From CBDDLJ01 sp965230635 (lineage in GTDB: Bacteria > Pseudomonadota > Gammaproteobacteria > UBA1113), in contig CBDDLJ010000021.1 of the NCBI GenBank assembly GCA_965230635.1, forward strand, positions 132,787 through 196,786: a stretch of 64,000 nt of DNA, in the 5' to 3' direction. The notes under the pieces were generated by a model that saw only the letters and a program-made list of their open reading frames with translations, did not search any database and was not told where the DNA came from. The position numbers and the translations under genes were made by a program. Positions 18,933 to 28,200 of the stretch are shown one piece after another; positions within the stretch are counted from its first letter, which is position 1, and every line of letters begins with the position of its first letter.

Positions 18933-21698
18933 TTATAATAAGTTAATTTTTTCTAAACGTTGCTTGACTATACTGGAGGAATTTTCTAGCTCAGCTTGGC
19001 GAGCGCGCTCTTTAGCAACAACATTTTTTGGTGCACGTTCTGTGAAATTTGGGTTGCCTAGTCTGCTGCCTAATCCAGTTAACTCTTTATTGATCTTCAT
19101 TAATTCTTTTTCCAATCGTTTTAACTCAGCTTCTTTATCAATTAATCCTGCCATAGGAATTAAAATTTCCATATCACCGACTAATGTTGTTGTTGAAATA
19201 GGAGTAGATGCATCTTCTGCCAACCATTCTAGTGAACTTAATTTTGCTAAGGTTTGTAAATAAAGTTTATTATTTTGCCAATATTGTTTGTCCACAGGAC
19301 TACCTTTATGAAATAGAACATTTATTTGCTTAGCAGGAGAAATATTCATCTCTCCACGAATATTGCGAATACCTATGGTGACTTGCTTTAACCACTCAAT
19401 TTCTGTTTCAACACTATCATTAATAACAGCTTCATTGAATTCAGGATAAGCTTGTAGCGAAATGGTTCGGCCAGGAATACCAGCAAGCGGTGCGACTTGC
19501 TGCCATATTTCTTCTGTAATAAATGGCATAATAGGATGGATTAACCGTAGCAGTGTTTCTAATACAGTGACTAAGGTGTTCCTAGTGCCAAGCTTTTGCT
19601 CTTCGTTAATATTGCCGATTAATGTCGGTTTGGATAATTCTAAATACCAGTCACAATACTCATTCCAAGTGAATTCATATAATGCGTTAGCGAGCAAATC
19701 AAAACGGTAGTTTTCAATATGTTGGTAAATAGCTTTAATGGTTTTTTGTAAGCGTGAGTAGATCCATTGATCTGCGAGATTTAATTGATATGTGCTTCTG
19801 GTTACCTTTGTTTCATTATTTTCTGTATTCATTAAGACAAAGCGTGCGGCATTCCACAATTTATTACAAAAATTGCGATAGCCTTCAAGTCGCCCTAAAT
19901 CAAAACGAATATTTCTCCCTGGGGTAGCTAAGGCACAGTAAGTAAAACGTACGGCGTCTGTGCCGAAGGTCGGAATGCCATCAGGAAATTGTTTCTTTGT
20001 GAGTTTTTCAATATTTTCTTTCTGTTTCGGTTGCATTAAACCATAAGTCCGTTTTTTGATTAAGTTAGGTAGAGAAATGCCATCAATTAAATCGATAGGA
20101 TCAATAACATTCCCTTTGGATTTTGACATTTTGTCACCTTCCGGATCACGAATCAAACCGGTGATGTACACTTCGTGAAAAGGTACTTCTCCCATGAATT
20201 TTAATCCTATCATGATCATACGTGCTACCCAGAAGAAAATAATATCAAATCCGGTAACTAATATGTTGGTAGGGTAGTAAGTTTGTAAATCTTTTGTTTG
20301 TTTAGGCCAGCCTAGTGTAGAGAATGGCCATAATGCTGAAGAAAACCATGTATCTAATACATCATCATCCTGTGTCAGTGTTAATTCATCCCCAAGTTTA
20401 TGTTTTTTTCTAATGGCTTGTTCGGAAATTCCGATATACACATTACCGTTATCGTCATACCAAGCAGGAATACGGTGGCCCCACCACAGCTGGCGGCTGA
20501 TACACCAATCTTCAATATTATGCATCCATTGGTAATAGGTTTTCGTCCAGTTTTCCGGAATAAATTTAATTTTTCCTTGTTCTACTGCGCTGATAGCAGG
20601 TTCAGCTAAAGGTTTTGTTTTTACAAACCATTGATCAGTTAGATAAGGTTCTATAATAACGCCGCTGCGTTCACCACGGGGGACAGTTAAGCGATGTTTA
20701 TCTGTTTTGACAAGTAGATTCATTTGCTTTAATTCATCAATAATTTTTTTGCGTGCAATAAACCGATCTAAGCCTTGATAGGCAGTCGGTACGTTTTCAT
20801 TTAGTGATGCATCTGGGTTAAATATGTTGATCAATGGTAATTGGTGGCGTAGACCTATAGCATAATCATTAAAATCGTGAGCCGGCGTGATTTTAACACA
20901 ACCTGTTCCAAAATCGATTTCTACACGTTCATCAGCAATGATGGGAATTTCTCTATTGGCTATGGGTAGTAATGCTGTTTTTCCTAACAAATGTTGATAG
21001 CGCTCATCGTTAGGGTTAATTGCAATGGCGACATCACCGAGTAGTGTTTCTGGGCGAGTGGTAGCAACGATAATGCTATCACTGCCATCGGAGAGAGGAT
21101 ATTGAATATGCCAAAGTGCTCCTTCTTCTTCTTTTTGCTCAACCTCTAAGTCAGAGATAGCGGTGAGTAATATTGGGTCCCAATTGACTAAGCGTTTGCC
21201 ACGGTATATTAAGCCTTCTTCATAGAGCTTGATAAATACAGTCTGCACTGCATGCGACAAGTCTTCATCTAATGTGAAACGTTCACGTTCCCAGTCAGGG
21301 GAACTACCGAGTCGACGCATTTGCTCACTAATTTTTCCACCTGATTCTTCTTTCCATTGCCAAATTTTTTTCACAAAGGCATCACGTCCTAAATCTTGCC
21401 GTGATTGCCCTGTTGCTTGTAATTGTCGCTCCACTACCATTTGGGTAGCAATACCGGCATGATCGGTACCCGGTTGCCACAAAGTATTAAAACCACGCAT
21501 ACGATGAAAACGTATTAGTGCGTCCATGAGAGTATCTTGAAATCCATGTCCCATATGTAAGCTGCCGGTGACATTGGGGGGTGGCAGCATGATGCAGTAA
21601 GAAGGCTGATTTGAGCCATTGGCTTTAAAATCTCCTGAAGTTTCCCACAGCTTATACCATTTTTTCTCGATTGCGTGAGGGTTGAATACTTTATCCAT
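18933..21698 (-). CDS. valS: Valyl-tRNA synthetase
   Basis: About 921 residues, class I synthetase. The HIGH motif appears in P-N-V-T-G-S-L-H-M-G-H-G, KMSKS as D-K-M-S-K-S-K-G-N, with the CP1 editing domain between them and the C-terminal coiled-coil arm (L-I-D-K-E-A-E-L-K-R-L-E-K-E) typical of ValRS. The frame is open upstream to an ATG at 21758, but M-D-K-V-F-N-P-H-A-I-E-K-K-W matches the family start, so 21698 is chosen. In related genomes valS follows pepA-holC directly; here it is separated from holC by two genes on the opposite strand. Confidence 0.96.
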   Translation of the reverse strand: MDKVFNPHAIEKKWYKLWETSGDFKANGSNQPSYCIMLPPPNVTGSLHMGHGFQDTLMDALIRFHRMRGFNTLWQPGTDHAGIATQMVVERQLQATGQSRQDLGRDAFVKKIWQWKEESGGKISEQMRRLGSSPDWERERFTLDEDLSHAVQTVFIKLYEEGLIYRGKRLVNWDPILLTAISDLEVEQKEEEGALWHIQYPLSDGSDSIIVATTRPETLLGDVAIAINPNDERYQHLLGKTALLPIANREIPIIADERVEIDFGTGCVKITPAHDFNDYAIGLRHQLPLINIFNPDASLNENVPTAYQGLDRFIARKKIIDELKQMNLLVKTDKHRLTVPRGERSGVIIEPYLTDQWFVKTKPLAEPAISAVEQGKIKFIPENWTKTYYQWMHNIEDWCISRQLWWGHRIPAWYDDNGNVYIGISEQAIRKKHKLGDELTLTQDDDVLDTWFSSALWPFSTLGWPKQTKDLQTYYPTNILVTGFDIIFFWVARMIMIGLKFMGEVPFHEVYITGLIRDPEGDKMSKSKGNVIDPIDLIDGISLPNLIKKRTYGLMQPKQKENIEKLTKKQFPDGIPTFGTDAVRFTYCALATPGRNIRFDLGRLEGYRNFCNKLWNAARFVLMNTENNETKVTRSTYQLNLADQWIYSRLQKTIKAIYQHIENYRFDLLANALYEFTWNEYCDWYLELSKPTLIGNINEEQKLGTRNTLVTVLETLLRLIHPIMPFITEEIWQQVAPLAGIPGRTISLQAYPEFNEAVINDSVETEIEWLKQVTIGIRNIRGEMNISPAKQINVLFHKGSPVDKQYWQNNKLYLQTLAKLSSLEWLAEDASTPISTTTLVGDMEILIPMAGLIDKEAELKRLEKELMKINKELTGLGSRLGNPNFTERAPKNVVAKERARQAELENSSSIVKQRLEKINLL

Positions 21699-21938
21699 AT
21701 GTTTTTCCGTGGTGATAGCTAAAAATGAAATTATAACGAAAATTGTATTGGTTTGCATTAATTCAATATTTAGCTAGTGTATTACTTAAGCAAGTGATTA
21801 GTCCTATTTATTGATCAGTCTAATTTAATCTAAAAATAATTATTAAAATGTTTGAAAATACCATTAAATATGCTTTAATAATTTTTTAAAACATGTTTTA
21901 TTGGTTTTTGAATTAATTAACCATAGGATGAAGTGATT

Positions 21939-22415
21939 ATGCCAGAGCTATTCAGTGAGTTTCAATTTAGTCCATTTCAAATCGATGGCGCTGCACAACA
22001 GCATGGTTTTCAACAAGGTTTCTTGTCGGCAGAAAAAGTGAAGGGGCTTCAATACTATGTAACACAATTAAATACAATTTTGCATGGAAACTCGTTAACC
22101 AATCTACCTGCTGAGAATCAGGAAAGCCGTAGCTGGTATCAGACTGCAGCTAAACAATTACAAAAACAGTCATTGTGGAATGCTATTTTATTACCTGATT
22201 GTGATTCAAACGCTATGAGTCAACGTGCTAAATTATTACAGAGGTCCTTACCATCACAAGGAATATTAGCTTTATCAAGTCAAGATATTCATTATATTAT
22301 ACAGGAAATTTTTTCTCAATTAACACGACGTTTGCAGCAAGCAAGACGACAGCTAAAACGTTTTTATTTTAAGTATCTTATATCTAAAAAAAATCGTAGA
22401 GACTATTTTCTTTAA
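21939..22415 (+). CDS. Unknown protein, probably frameshifted near its 3' end
   Basis: About 158 residues as read, with a Gln/Phe-rich N-terminus (F-Q-F-S-P-F-Q-I-D-G-A-A) and a basic, helical C-terminus. No family recognised. A GTG at 21933 is an alternative start; AGGATGAAG lies just upstream. Immediately after the stop, another frame reads on as coding-like sequence (S-L-K-N-Q-L-V-Q-L-M-K-Q-L through N-A-R) to a stop at 22516. Adding one T to the T4 run at 22406-22409 joins the two. The gene sits on the opposite strand between valS and holC, where these are usually adjacent, suggesting an insertion. Confidence 0.5.
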   Translation: MPELFSEFQFSPFQIDGAAQQHGFQQGFLSAEKVKGLQYYVTQLNTILHGNSLTNLPAENQESRSWYQTAAKQLQKQSLWNAILLPDCDSNAMSQRAKLLQRSLPSQGILALSSQDIHYIIQEIFSQLTRRLQQARRQLKRFYFKYLISKKNRRDYFL

Positions 22416-22571
22416 AAAATCAATTAGTGCAGTTAATGAAACAGTTGAGTGCAACAATGTTAGCTCGTATTGCCTGTGCTAAATCGTTAAATGATTATAC
22501 TTATAATGCTAGATAATATTTATTATTTTCGGTCTTTGTGTTAAGGTTTTTTTTACTAAACGGATATCGCT

Positions 22572-23555
22572 ATGAATGTTAAAAGTCATGATGGTTTTTT
22601 CAAAACTTGTATGCAAGATATAAGTATTGCACAAGATTTTTTGCAACAACACTTGCCAAAAGAAGTGTTAAACAGTTTAGATCTAGGGACTTTAAAAGCA
22701 GAATCAACAGAGTTTATCAGCCGAAACTTTAAACGTCGGTATGTTGATATGTTATATAAAGTAAATATCGATGATGATATAGGATTTATCTATATTCTTG
22801 TTGAACACAGTAGTAAGCCGGATCCTTGGATGCCTTTACGTTTGTGGGAATATCAATTATATATCAAGCGACATGCGATTGAAAAAAATCAGTTAACAAA
22901 ACTACCATTGGTTGTCAGTTGTGTTTTTTATAATGGGAGCCAAGTCTATACTGCACCGACAAATTTTTTTGATTTGTTTGCAAAATCTGATCAAGCATTG
23001 GCTCGAAAATATTTTTCTGGACCTATGCATCTTATTGATTTATCTAAAATTTCTGATAAAAAATTACGTCAGCATACTCAGTCAGGCTTGATGAGTTTTG
23101 CAATGAAACATATTTGGGAAAAAGAATTGTTGCCTATTTTAAAAGGAGTGAATGACTTTTTGTCAGATGGGGTGGAAAATCAAGACTTTTATATAAGAAA
23201 TGTGCTAGAATACATTTTGAGACAGTTTGAAGATATATCTGATGAAGAGCTAACCGAGGTGATGACGCAACTGCCTTTGCTGGCAGAAGAAGGAGGGAGT
23301 ATGAGAACAATCGCTGATCGTTTTATAGAACAAGGTATTGAGCAAGGTATTGAGCAAGGTATTGAGCAAGGTATTGAGCAAGGTATTGAGCAAGGTATTG
23401 AGCAAGGTATTCGGCGAGGTATTGAGCAAGGCATTCAACAGGGTGCGAAAGAGAATATGTTTGGAGTAGCCAGGACAATGTTACAAGAAGGGTTTTCATT
23501 GGACGATATAAAAAAAGTAACAGGCTTATCCACTGATGAATTGCTAGAAATATAG
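22572..23555 (+). CDS. Rpn-family recombination-promoting nuclease/PD-(D/E)XK transposase-like protein
   Basis: 327 residues. The N-terminal domain (S-H-D-G-F-F-K, R-Y-V-D-M-L-Y-K-V, Y-I-L-V-E-H-S-S-K-P, P-L-R-L-W-E-Y) matches the Rpn/PF04754 family, whose members are Mg/Ca-dependent DNA endonucleases that promote recombination independent of RecA. The usual E-H-Q-S motif reads E-H-S-S here, so catalytic competence is uncertain. The C-terminal part contains nine G-I-x-x units (mostly G-I-E-Q) encoded by a 12-bp tandem repeat, then a conserved tail (A-R-T-M-L-Q-E-G-F-S). The tail is duplicated immediately downstream. ATG start; upstream T-rich leader. Confidence 0.85.
   Translation: MNVKSHDGFFKTCMQDISIAQDFLQQHLPKEVLNSLDLGTLKAESTEFISRNFKRRYVDMLYKVNIDDDIGFIYILVEHSSKPDPWMPLRLWEYQLYIKRHAIEKNQLTKLPLVVSCVFYNGSQVYTAPTNFFDLFAKSDQALARKYFSGPMHLIDLSKISDKKLRQHTQSGLMSFAMKHIWEKELLPILKGVNDFLSDGVENQDFYIRNVLEYILRQFEDISDEELTEVMTQLPLLAEEGGSMRTIADRFIEQGIEQGIEQGIEQGIEQGIEQGIEQGIRRGIEQGIQQGAKENMFGVARTMLQEGFSLDDIKKVTGLSTDELLEI
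23334..23441 (+). repeat. 12-bp in-frame tandem repeat (G-I-E-Q units)
   Basis: Six perfect copies of GGTATTGAGCAA (23334-23405) followed by three diverged units (GIRR, GIEQ, GIQQ) to 23441. Because the unit is a multiple of three, gain or loss of copies changes the linker length without breaking the frame. Confidence 0.95.
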
Positions 23556-23586
23556 GCATCATCTACTAGCAGAAGGGAAAGGGAGT

Positions 23587-23793
23587 ATGAGAACAATCGC
23601 TGATCGTTTTATAGAACAAGGTATAGAACAAGGTATTGAGCAAGGTATTCGGCGAGGTATTGAGCAAGGCATTCAACAGGGTGCGAAAGAGAATATGTTT
23701 GGAGTAGCCAGGACAATGTTACAAGAAGGGTTTTCATTGGACGATATAAAAAAAGTAACAGGCTTATCCGCTGATGAATTGCTTGAAATATAA
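23587..23793 (+). pseudogene. Duplicated 3' end of the Rpn-family gene with fewer repeats
   Basis: A 68-residue open frame almost identical to the last part of the preceding protein, from M-R-T-I-A-D-R-F to the tail D-E-L-L-E-I. It lacks the nuclease domain and has five G-I-x-x units instead of nine. At DNA level the copy begins around 23566 (compare 23278). A GGGAG sequence precedes the ATG, as it does for the internal M-R-T-I in the parent gene, so a short C-terminal product might be made from either; most likely this is a remnant of a tandem duplication or gene conversion. Confidence 0.8.
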
Positions 23794-23912
23794 GCATTTT
23801 TTAACTGCAGATCATTATTGAAGTTCCCAGAATAAATGTCTTCACTTTAAAAGCAAGAGAGAAGATATAATGCCCTATCTATAGAATTCAATCTAACTTT
23901 TTGATTAATTAC

Positions 23913-24350
23913 TTATTTTTTTGTTAAATCATGGGTATACAATGGAAGATTCTGAGCGTTTAATGCAGAATAAATAGTGCGCATACGGGATTTAGTATCT
24001 GGATCATTGCTAACAAGAAAAACCAAACGTTTAAATTGTCCATAAAATGCAGGTAATTCTTCATGTAATGAAAGTAAAATGTCATTTTGGTGCTTAGGTG
24101 GATTATCAAAGCCAATTTGAATAGTTGGGGGATTAGCGGGGCCTTCACCAATAAGATTGTGCGGGATAAAACTATCTTCACGGAAAGTCCACAATAATTC
24201 ATCAATATGATGTGCAACATTACGATTTTGACAATAGATATAGACACTGTTTTTTTGTTGGTATGCTTTTTCTAGTAAACGGCAAGCGAACAACATTGTT
24301 TGTTGTTGCTCGCTTGTACCTAATAAGTAAAAATCAGCTCGCGTATTCAC
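23913..24350 (-). CDS. holC: DNA polymerase III chi subunit
   Basis: 145 residues, usual length. R-A-D-F-Y-L-L-G at the N-terminus, A-C-R-L-L-E-K-A-Y, D-E-L-L-W-T-F, F-I-P-H-N-L and G-P-A-N-P-P-T-I-Q-I-G are characteristic of HolC, which links the clamp-loader psi subunit to single-strand binding protein. The start is GTG at 24350, 17 bp after the pepA stop, fixed by the R-A-D-F-Y match and lack of upstream alternatives. Confidence 0.9.
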   Translation of the reverse strand: MNTRADFYLLGTSEQQQTMLFACRLLEKAYQQKNSVYIYCQNRNVAHHIDELLWTFREDSFIPHNLIGEGPANPPTIQIGFDNPPKHQNDILLSLHEELPAFYGQFKRLVFLVSNDPDTKSRMRTIYSALNAQNLPLYTHDLTKK

Positions 24351-24366
24351 AGTTATGTTAGCTATC

Positions 24367-25824
24367 TTAGTATTGATTTCGTAGGAACTGTACTAATAAA
24401 GGCACAGGGCGACCAGTACTTCCTTTTTGTTTACCAGAGTGCCATGCAACACCAGCAATATCTAAATGGGCCCAACGAAAATTTTCAGTAAAGCGAGAAA
24501 GAAAACATGCCGCAGTGATACTACCACCATACATTCCGCCAATATTTGCAATATCTGCAAAGTTACTATCTAATTCACTTTGGTAGAGATCTTCCATCGG
24601 CATATGCCATGCACGATCGTTGATTTCTTCACTAGATGAAACAATTTCTTGCGCTAATTTTTCATCATTGCTGAAAACGCCACACATATATTTGCCTAAA
24701 GAAACTACCATAGCACCGGTCAAGGTAGCGATATCAATAACTAGACGTGGTTTAAATCGTTCAGTATAAGTTAATGCATCACATAATACGAGTCGACCTT
24801 CAGCATCTGTATTAAGAATTTCAATAGTTTTGCCTGACATGCTAGTGACGACATCTCCCGGTTTGGTTGCCGTACTGCTAGGTAAATTCTCTGAAGCAGC
24901 AATAATACCGATAATGTTTAATGGCATATTTAATTGAGCTGCAGCTTGAATGGTGCCTAGCACAGAAGCAGCGCCGCACATATCAAATTTCATTTCATCC
25001 ATTGCTCTGCCAGGTTTAATCGATATTCCGCCACTATCAAAAGTGATGCCTTTACCTACTAATGCGATAGGCGCTTCGGAGCGTTTTGCTCCATGGTATT
25101 GCAATACGATTAACTTTGCAGGTTGTGCAGAGCCATGACTTACTGATAGCAGTGAGTTCATGCCTAGTTTTTCCATTTGTTTTTCATTCAGGACGTTAAT
25201 AGCCAGTTTTTTGTGTTTATTGGCCAGTTTTCTTGCTTCTTTTGCTAAATAAGTTGGAGTACAAATATTTCCTGGTGCATTGCCTAAGTCTTTTGCTAAT
25301 GTCATGCCGTTTGCAATGGCTTGGCCAAACTGAAGCTCTTTTATTGGCCTATTACTATTGGTAACAAAACTTATTTTTTTCAGTGCTACCTCTTTTTTTT
25401 GATGATACTCATAGAGTACATCTTGTACAATCAATTGTGCTTGTAGTACACACCATTGTTTGTTACGGCCAGGAACAGAAATATCATGCAGACAACTGTG
25501 TATTTGCTTGCAGTTTAATTTGTTCACTGCTTGTAGTGTTGAGCGCAGGATACTCAAATATTTTAATGTTGATAACTCGTCTTTTTTACCAAAATTAATC
25601 AGCATTAAACGTGATGCGTGTAAACCAGCAGGATCATGCACAAGCAAATTTTGCCCTGTTTTTGTCCAAATATCACCTTTCGCAAGAATTTTGCGCAATT
25701 GTGCAAGACTTGTTTTATTTAGACCTTTGCTAAGAGAGTTTACGTTTTGCTCTTCAAAAAGTCCAATAAGAATACAATCCGATTTAATTTTAGACAGATT
25801 TTGCGTTGTACTATCAAATTTCAT
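24367..25824 (-). CDS. pepA: Leucyl aminopeptidase PepA
   Basis: 485 residues, family M17. Metal-binding and catalytic segments are K-G-I-T-F-D-S-G-G-I-S-I-K-P and the signature N-T-D-A-E-G-R-L, with K-F-D-M-C-G-A. It releases N-terminal amino acids from peptides and, in E. coli, also binds DNA at cer and carAB. ATG preceded by AAGGTG. Divergent from lptF-lptG across about 160 bp, and followed by holC, matching the conserved lptGF/pepA-holC neighbourhood. Confidence 0.96.
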   Translation of the reverse strand: MKFDSTTQNLSKIKSDCILIGLFEEQNVNSLSKGLNKTSLAQLRKILAKGDIWTKTGQNLLVHDPAGLHASRLMLINFGKKDELSTLKYLSILRSTLQAVNKLNCKQIHSCLHDISVPGRNKQWCVLQAQLIVQDVLYEYHQKKEVALKKISFVTNSNRPIKELQFGQAIANGMTLAKDLGNAPGNICTPTYLAKEARKLANKHKKLAINVLNEKQMEKLGMNSLLSVSHGSAQPAKLIVLQYHGAKRSEAPIALVGKGITFDSGGISIKPGRAMDEMKFDMCGAASVLGTIQAAAQLNMPLNIIGIIAASENLPSSTATKPGDVVTSMSGKTIEILNTDAEGRLVLCDALTYTERFKPRLVIDIATLTGAMVVSLGKYMCGVFSNDEKLAQEIVSSSEEINDRAWHMPMEDLYQSELDSNFADIANIGGMYGGSITAACFLSRFTENFRWAHLDIAGVAWHSGKQKGSTGRPVPLLVQFLRNQY

Positions 25825-25982
25825 TTTTTCACCTTATTACTGGTTTAATTAATTCCTGCTTCCATAGAAAATTATAGTGCTTCTTGCAGAAATTTAATAG
25901 AATGAGTATGACTAATGTTTAAAATACATGCTAAGTATTAGTAGACTGATATAGAATTAATGGGGATGTTATTAAAAATACA

Positions 25983-27119
25983 ATGATAATAAGACGATAT
26001 ATCAGTAAAGAAATTGTGCTATCATTACTCGCGGTTACTGGCATTCTGGCTATAATATTTCTTGGTAACTTATTTGTTCGATTATTAGCGCGAGCAGCAG
26101 CTGGCAAAATTAGCGCAACGGTATTATTTAAGTTAGTGCTTATTCAGGTTCCTTACTTGATCAGTATGTTACTGCCTGCAGGATTATTTATTAGCTTATT
26201 ACTCGTTTATGGTCGTTTATCGGTTGATAGTGAAATGACCGTATTAAAGGCCTGTGGTGTGGGCAAATTACGCTTACTTGGCATGACACAAGTGTTGACT
26301 TTAATCGTGACAGCAATTGTAGCTTTGATGACACTGCTGATAAATCCACAAATTTTACTTCTGAAAAATCGCTTATTGCAGCAAGCGTCAACTGATCTCT
26401 TAGTGCAAACTTTGATGCCAGGTAGATTTCATGTCGCTAAAGATGGACAACAAGTTTATTACGTAGAGGGTGTACAACGAGAAAAGAACCAAGTTAACAA
26501 TGTATTTATGGCAAAATTAGAAAAACATGATAAACAATTTGTTAGTGATGACTCTACTAAAGAAGTGTGGAGTGTCGTTATAGCAGAAACAGGACAGCAA
26601 GAAATTGATGAAAAAACAGGAAATGAGTTTATTGTTGTAGAAAATGGCTATCGTTATACGGGGGCTTCAGGAGGAAAAACGTTTCGCTTAATTCGCTTTG
26701 ATCGTTTTGGCACCCGTATCAGTGAGCAGCCTAAAGAATTGCGTTCTCGCCATGAAGAGTGGAGTAATCAGAAGTTATGGCATGACAGCCCTGTCGATAA
26801 ACGTGCTTTAGCTGAGTTACAGTGGCGTATAGCCATTCCGTTATCGATTCCGATATTGGCTTTGTTGGCATTACCTCTTAGTAATTTGCGCCCGGGACGT
26901 GGACGTTATAGTCATTTATTACCAGCATTATTGATTTACATTATTTTTGCTAATATGCTATTTGTTAGTCGCAGTTGGTTAGTCCATGGAAAGATTAGCC
27001 CCTATCTTGGTTTATGGTGGCTATTAGCCTTACTATTGCTATTAAGTCTCTTGTTATTTTCAAGTGAAAACAAGTGGTTAGCTAAATTATCAAGAAAATT
27101 AAGACGGAGATGTAAGTGA
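25983..27119 (+). CDS. lptF: LPS export permease LptF
   Basis: 378 residues of YjgP/YjgQ family: about six membrane helices (three N-terminal, three C-terminal) around a periplasmic jellyroll domain (about residues 140-270). M-I-I-R-R-Y-I-S-K-E-I and L-K-A-C-G-V-G are family features. With LptG and the ATPase LptB it extracts lipopolysaccharide from the inner membrane. Its stop overlaps the GTG start of lptG by four bases. Confidence 0.94.
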   Translation: MIIRRYISKEIVLSLLAVTGILAIIFLGNLFVRLLARAAAGKISATVLFKLVLIQVPYLISMLLPAGLFISLLLVYGRLSVDSEMTVLKACGVGKLRLLGMTQVLTLIVTAIVALMTLLINPQILLLKNRLLQQASTDLLVQTLMPGRFHVAKDGQQVYYVEGVQREKNQVNNVFMAKLEKHDKQFVSDDSTKEVWSVVIAETGQQEIDEKTGNEFIVVENGYRYTGASGGKTFRLIRFDRFGTRISEQPKELRSRHEEWSNQKLWHDSPVDKRALAELQWRIAIPLSIPILALLALPLSNLRPGRGRYSHLLPALLIYIIFANMLFVSRSWLVHGKISPYLGLWWLLALLLLLSLLLFSSENKWLAKLSRKLRRRCK

Positions 27120-28180
27120 AAATAATTCCACGGTACATAGCGATAAATATTATTGCTATGACATTGCTTGTCAGTATTGCATTAATGGGTATGAACTTTT
27201 TCTTAGTTTTTACTAGCCAAATGTATGATATTGGCAAAGGTGACTATACATTACAACACGCTTTTATATATGTCATTATGACCATGCCGTACGATTATTA
27301 TCAAATATTTCCTATTGCTGGTTTGTTAGGTTGTATGCTGGGGCTAGGATTATTGGCGTCTCATAGCGAATTAATCATTTTGCGGGCTAGTGGCATGTCT
27401 GTACGTCGTATAACAGCCGTTACGCTAGGTATTATTTTATTATTAGTATTGGCGGTAACTTATCTAGGCGAGCAGATTGCACCGCATTTATTGTATAAGG
27501 CTGATGTCATGCGTACTATGGATAAAAATAATGGTCAAGCTGTAGCGACAAAAAATGGGGTATGGTTGCGAGAAGGTAATAATTTTATTCATGTCAATAA
27601 TGTATATCGGCATGGTGAAATGGAGGGGATTACCCGTTTTATTTTTGATAGTGAGAGACAATTGAAAGAAACAGTTTGGGCGGATAAGGCAAGCTATAAT
27701 GAAGGCAAATGGCAATTAAAAAATGTGAGGAAAAGCTATATATATCCAGATCATGTTGATTCTGAAACCGCGGCTCAAATGGAATGGAGTGTTCATTTAA
27801 GCCCTGGTATTTTGCGAGTGGCACAAAGTGAGCCAGAAGAAATGAGTTTGCATAAGTTATACTCTGTTATGCAATATAAGAAAACAAATAAGCTAGAATA
27901 TGTTGGTTATGCTTTACCGTTTTGGCAACGTATTTTGCAACCATTAGCAACCTGCGTCATGATGTTTTTGGCAATACCTTTTATTTTTGGACCACTGCGT
28001 AATGTTTCTATGGGACTGCGTATTTTGGCAGGATTGACTCTCGGGTTTTCATTTTATTTTCTTAATCAATTTTTTGTGCCATTTAGTATGGTGTATCAAT
28101 TTCCACCATTTGTTGCTGCCATTTTTCCAACCTTATTGTTTTCTATGTTAGGTTTTATTTTGATGAAAAGAGTACGTTAG
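27116..28180 (+). CDS. lptG: LPS export permease LptG
   Basis: 354 residues with the same six-helix plus jellyroll layout as LptF; R-Y-I-A-I-N-I-I at the N-terminus, I-L-R-A-S-G-M-S and the C-terminal G-L-R-I-L-A-G-L-T-L-G-F-S-F-Y-F are LptG features. Start GTG at 27116 coupled to the lptF stop (GTGA). Convergent with the broken antiporter gene (20 bp between stops). Confidence 0.94.
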   Translation: MKIIPRYIAINIIAMTLLVSIALMGMNFFLVFTSQMYDIGKGDYTLQHAFIYVIMTMPYDYYQIFPIAGLLGCMLGLGLLASHSELIILRASGMSVRRITAVTLGIILLLVLAVTYLGEQIAPHLLYKADVMRTMDKNNGQAVATKNGVWLREGNNFIHVNNVYRHGEMEGITRFIFDSERQLKETVWADKASYNEGKWQLKNVRKSYIYPDHVDSETAAQMEWSVHLSPGILRVAQSEPEEMSLHKLYSVMQYKKTNKLEYVGYALPFWQRILQPLATCVMMFLAIPFIFGPLRNVSMGLRILAGLTLGFSFYFLNQFFVPFSMVYQFPPFVAAIFPTLLFSMLGFILMKRVR

Positions 28181-28200
28181 TATTACGGCTGAACCTGAAC

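Noticed and set aside
23334..23441. Tandem repeats as a CRISPR array
   Set aside because: Units are 12 bp, contiguous, without spacers, and in frame inside a protein gene.
23189..23562. Long minus-strand frames opposite the 12-bp repeats
   Set aside because: They arise because the repeat has no stop in several frames; products are monotonous and have no ribosome site.
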